6,485 nucleotides of DNA from Victivallales bacterium (GTDB taxonomy: Bacteria > Verrucomicrobiota > Lentisphaeria > Oligosphaerales > Oligosphaeraceae): positions 1 to 6,485 of the forward strand of contig JAFYIW010000075.1 in NCBI GenBank assembly GCA_017538465.1. The letters run 5' to 3'. Shown here in pieces: positions 5,801-6,485 of the stretch. The first letter of the stretch is position 1. Each line of letters starts with the position of its first letter. The notes under the pieces are model-generated. The model saw only the letters and a program-made list of their open reading frames with translations. It was not told where the DNA came from and searched no databases. The position numbers were made by a program, and so were the translations under genes.

Positions 5801-5882
5801 GGGAATCGTATCGTCACCCCGCATGGGTGGTTGTCCTCGAGCGGGGGGGCGCCAGCCATGGCGGATTGACGATACGATTCCC
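5801..5882. repeat. 82-bp palindromic element with 16-bp terminal inverted repeats
   Basis: GGGAATCGTATCGTCA (5801-5816) is the perfect reverse complement of 5867-5882. After a 2-bp mismatch, CCGCATGG (5819-5826) pairs with CCATGGCGG (5856-5864, one bulged G), and TGG (5828-5830) pairs with CCA (5852-5854). A 21-nt loop is left, so nearly the whole element can fold into one hairpin. It contains no gene. It starts 3 bases after the T-run of the terminator. No target-site duplication is visible in the flanks. It resembles a MITE or REP-type palindrome; no related transposase is in the window. Confidence 0.75.
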
Positions 5883-5894
5883 AAACATCATTAT
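5866..5894 (+). promoter_or_regulatory. Candidate outward promoter in the palindromic element
   Basis: TTGACG (5866-5871), lying almost wholly in the right inverted repeat, is followed after 17 bases by CATTAT (5889-5894), with 5/6 and 4/6 matches to the boxes. It would start transcription near 5901 towards the CD225 gene. An alternative TTGACA at 5955-5960 has only a poor -10 (TAATAG at 5978-5983) and would start at the ATG itself. Confidence 0.35.
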
Positions 5895-5921
5895 ATTATC
5901 TGCATTTTCCCCAGGACTCTG

Positions 5922-5956
5922 CCGCCCTGAAGGGCAGGGTGGATTGCAAGTTTTTT
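5922..5956 (+). terminator. Hairpin with T-run before the CD225 gene (weak)
   Basis: CCGCCCT (5922-5928) pairs with AGGGTGG (5936-5942) with one G-T wobble around a 7-nt loop. T6 (5951-5956) follows only after eight bases, so this is a poor intrinsic terminator. It may be a leader structure if transcription starts near 5901. Confidence 0.25.
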
Positions 5957-5991
5957 GACACTGGCCGGATGGCGTCGTAATAGGACAGATT

Positions 5992-6477
5992 ATGAGTTTC
6001 ATATTCACTTGCCCGCATTGTGGACAAAAGATGGAATGCAGCGATGCCTGGTCCGGCAAGCAGGCGCGCTGTCCTGCCTGCGACGAAATGATGAATTTGT
6101 CCAGCAGAAGCGTCGAAAAGCCCGCGTCTCCGTCATCCGGGGAGCCAGCCGGAAGCGCTTCCGAGCTGTCGCTGTCCCGCCCGGCATCCGCTCCATCCTT
6201 TTCCGTGTCGAGCCGTTCCTCCGTCGTCCTGGAAGGGAAGGCAGTGGGAAGGCCGCCGTTCAACAGCCATTTGTTCAGCTCGATTCTGCTTACCATCTTT
6301 TGCTGTCCTCCCAGTGGCATCGTGGCAATCGTCTATGCCGTCAAGGCAATTTACCAGAGGAGAATCGGCAACGACGACCTGGCGTCTGCCTATGCCAAAC
6401 GCGCGGCCATCTGGATGTGGCTGGGGCCGATTGCGTGGGGCCTGCTTATAATCGTCTTATGCATCTTCGGGAAATAA
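5992..6477 (+). CDS. Zinc-ribbon / CD225 (dispanin-like) membrane protein
   Basis: This 161-residue protein has two parts. Residues 1-34 form a small zinc ribbon with two Cys pairs, CPHC (7-10) and CPAC (27-30). A Ser/Pro/Ala-rich linker (about 37-90) follows. Residues 91-161 match the CD225/dispanin domain (PF04505), the family that includes the animal IFITM proteins. The diagnostic block is HLFSSILLTIFCCPPSGIVA (93-112), then IVYAVKA, a GNDDLASAYAKRAAIW loop and helix (126-141), and a closing membrane helix (about 143-159). The adjacent C104 and C105 match the FCC signature of the family. Bacterial CD225 proteins are mostly uncharacterised, so I infer only a membrane location with the ribbon probably cytoplasmic. 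The ATG at 5992 has a weak AGGA (5982-5985). The stop lies eight bases before the window end. Confidence 0.88.
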   Translation: MSFIFTCPHCGQKMECSDAWSGKQARCPACDEMMNLSSRSVEKPASPSSGEPAGSASELSLSRPASAPSFSVSSRSSVVLEGKAVGRPPFNSHLFSSILLTIFCCPPSGIVAIVYAVKAIYQRRIGNDDLASAYAKRAAIWMWLGPIAWGLLIIVLCIFGK

Positions 6478-6485
6478 TCGTCATA

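Noticed and set aside
5801..5882. Integron attC site
   Set aside because: No GTTRRRY-type core sites, no integrase, and the arms are far more perfectly paired than attC sites.
5339..5884. 181-codon minus-strand open frame across the exported protein and the palindrome
   Set aside because: It runs antisense to a gene with a signal peptide and ribosome-binding site, through a terminator and into the palindromic element.
6448..6482. Direct repeat ATAATCGTC (6448-6456 and 6474-6482)
   Set aside because: Nine bases spanning a coding end; too short to separate from chance.
6469..6483. Possible second copy of the palindrome arm at the window end
   Set aside because: GGGAA and ATCGTCA recur in the same order, but the middle differs and the window stops; GGGAA is inside the CD225 coding sequence. 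Extending the sequence past 6485 would settle it.

Overview
The window looks like chromosomal DNA from a GC-rich, Gram-negative-type bacterium. My best guess is the PVC group (Verrucomicrobiota, Lentisphaerota or Kiritimatiellota), possibly Planctomycetota. This is inference. It rests on an FAD-dependent oxidoreductase of a type abundant in those phyla, a CPHC/CPAC zinc-ribbon plus CD225 membrane protein, and repeat-rich spacers. No rRNA, tRNA, CRISPR array, phage gene or transposase gene is visible.

Layout, left to right. (1) 1-164: upstream spacer, possibly with the edge of a divergent gene. (2) 165-1433 (+): FAD-dependent oxidoreductase; a longer reading starting at 63 is possible. (3) 1434-1649: a spacer built from short degenerate repeats, with 7-bp-period runs of GAGGTTA then TAAAGGG, followed by a GGTCT/GGTCCCGCCA family. 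(4) 1650-2408 (+): rsmE, 16S rRNA m3U1498 methyltransferase, overlapping by ATGA a small two-helix membrane protein (2405-2770, +). (5) 2777-2808: a 13-bp hairpin between convergent transcripts. (6) 2825-3322 (-): single-stranded DNA-binding protein. (7) 3452-5110 (-): a full-length CocE/NonD-type alpha/beta-hydrolase in which the nucleophile, acid, base and oxyanion-hole residues all appear to be replaced. (8) 5111-5395: an AT-rich divergent control region with mirrored TTGCAA promoter-like elements, a 13-bp palindrome and a structured leader. (9) 5396-5743 (+): a small exported coiled-coil protein with a strong terminator. (10) 5801-5882: an almost perfectly palindromic 82-bp element with 16-bp terminal inverted repeats. 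(11) 5992-6477 (+): a zinc-ribbon/CD225 (dispanin-like) membrane protein.

The genes do not form one pathway. rsmE and ssb are housekeeping genes in an unusual neighbourhood. The rest is accessory or poorly characterised. The points most worth pursuing are the apparently catalytically dead CocE homologue, the 82-bp palindromic element with an outward promoter-like signal, the structured leader at 5280-5373, and the heptameric repeat spacer before rsmE. No defence system or other clearly new multi-gene system is evident.
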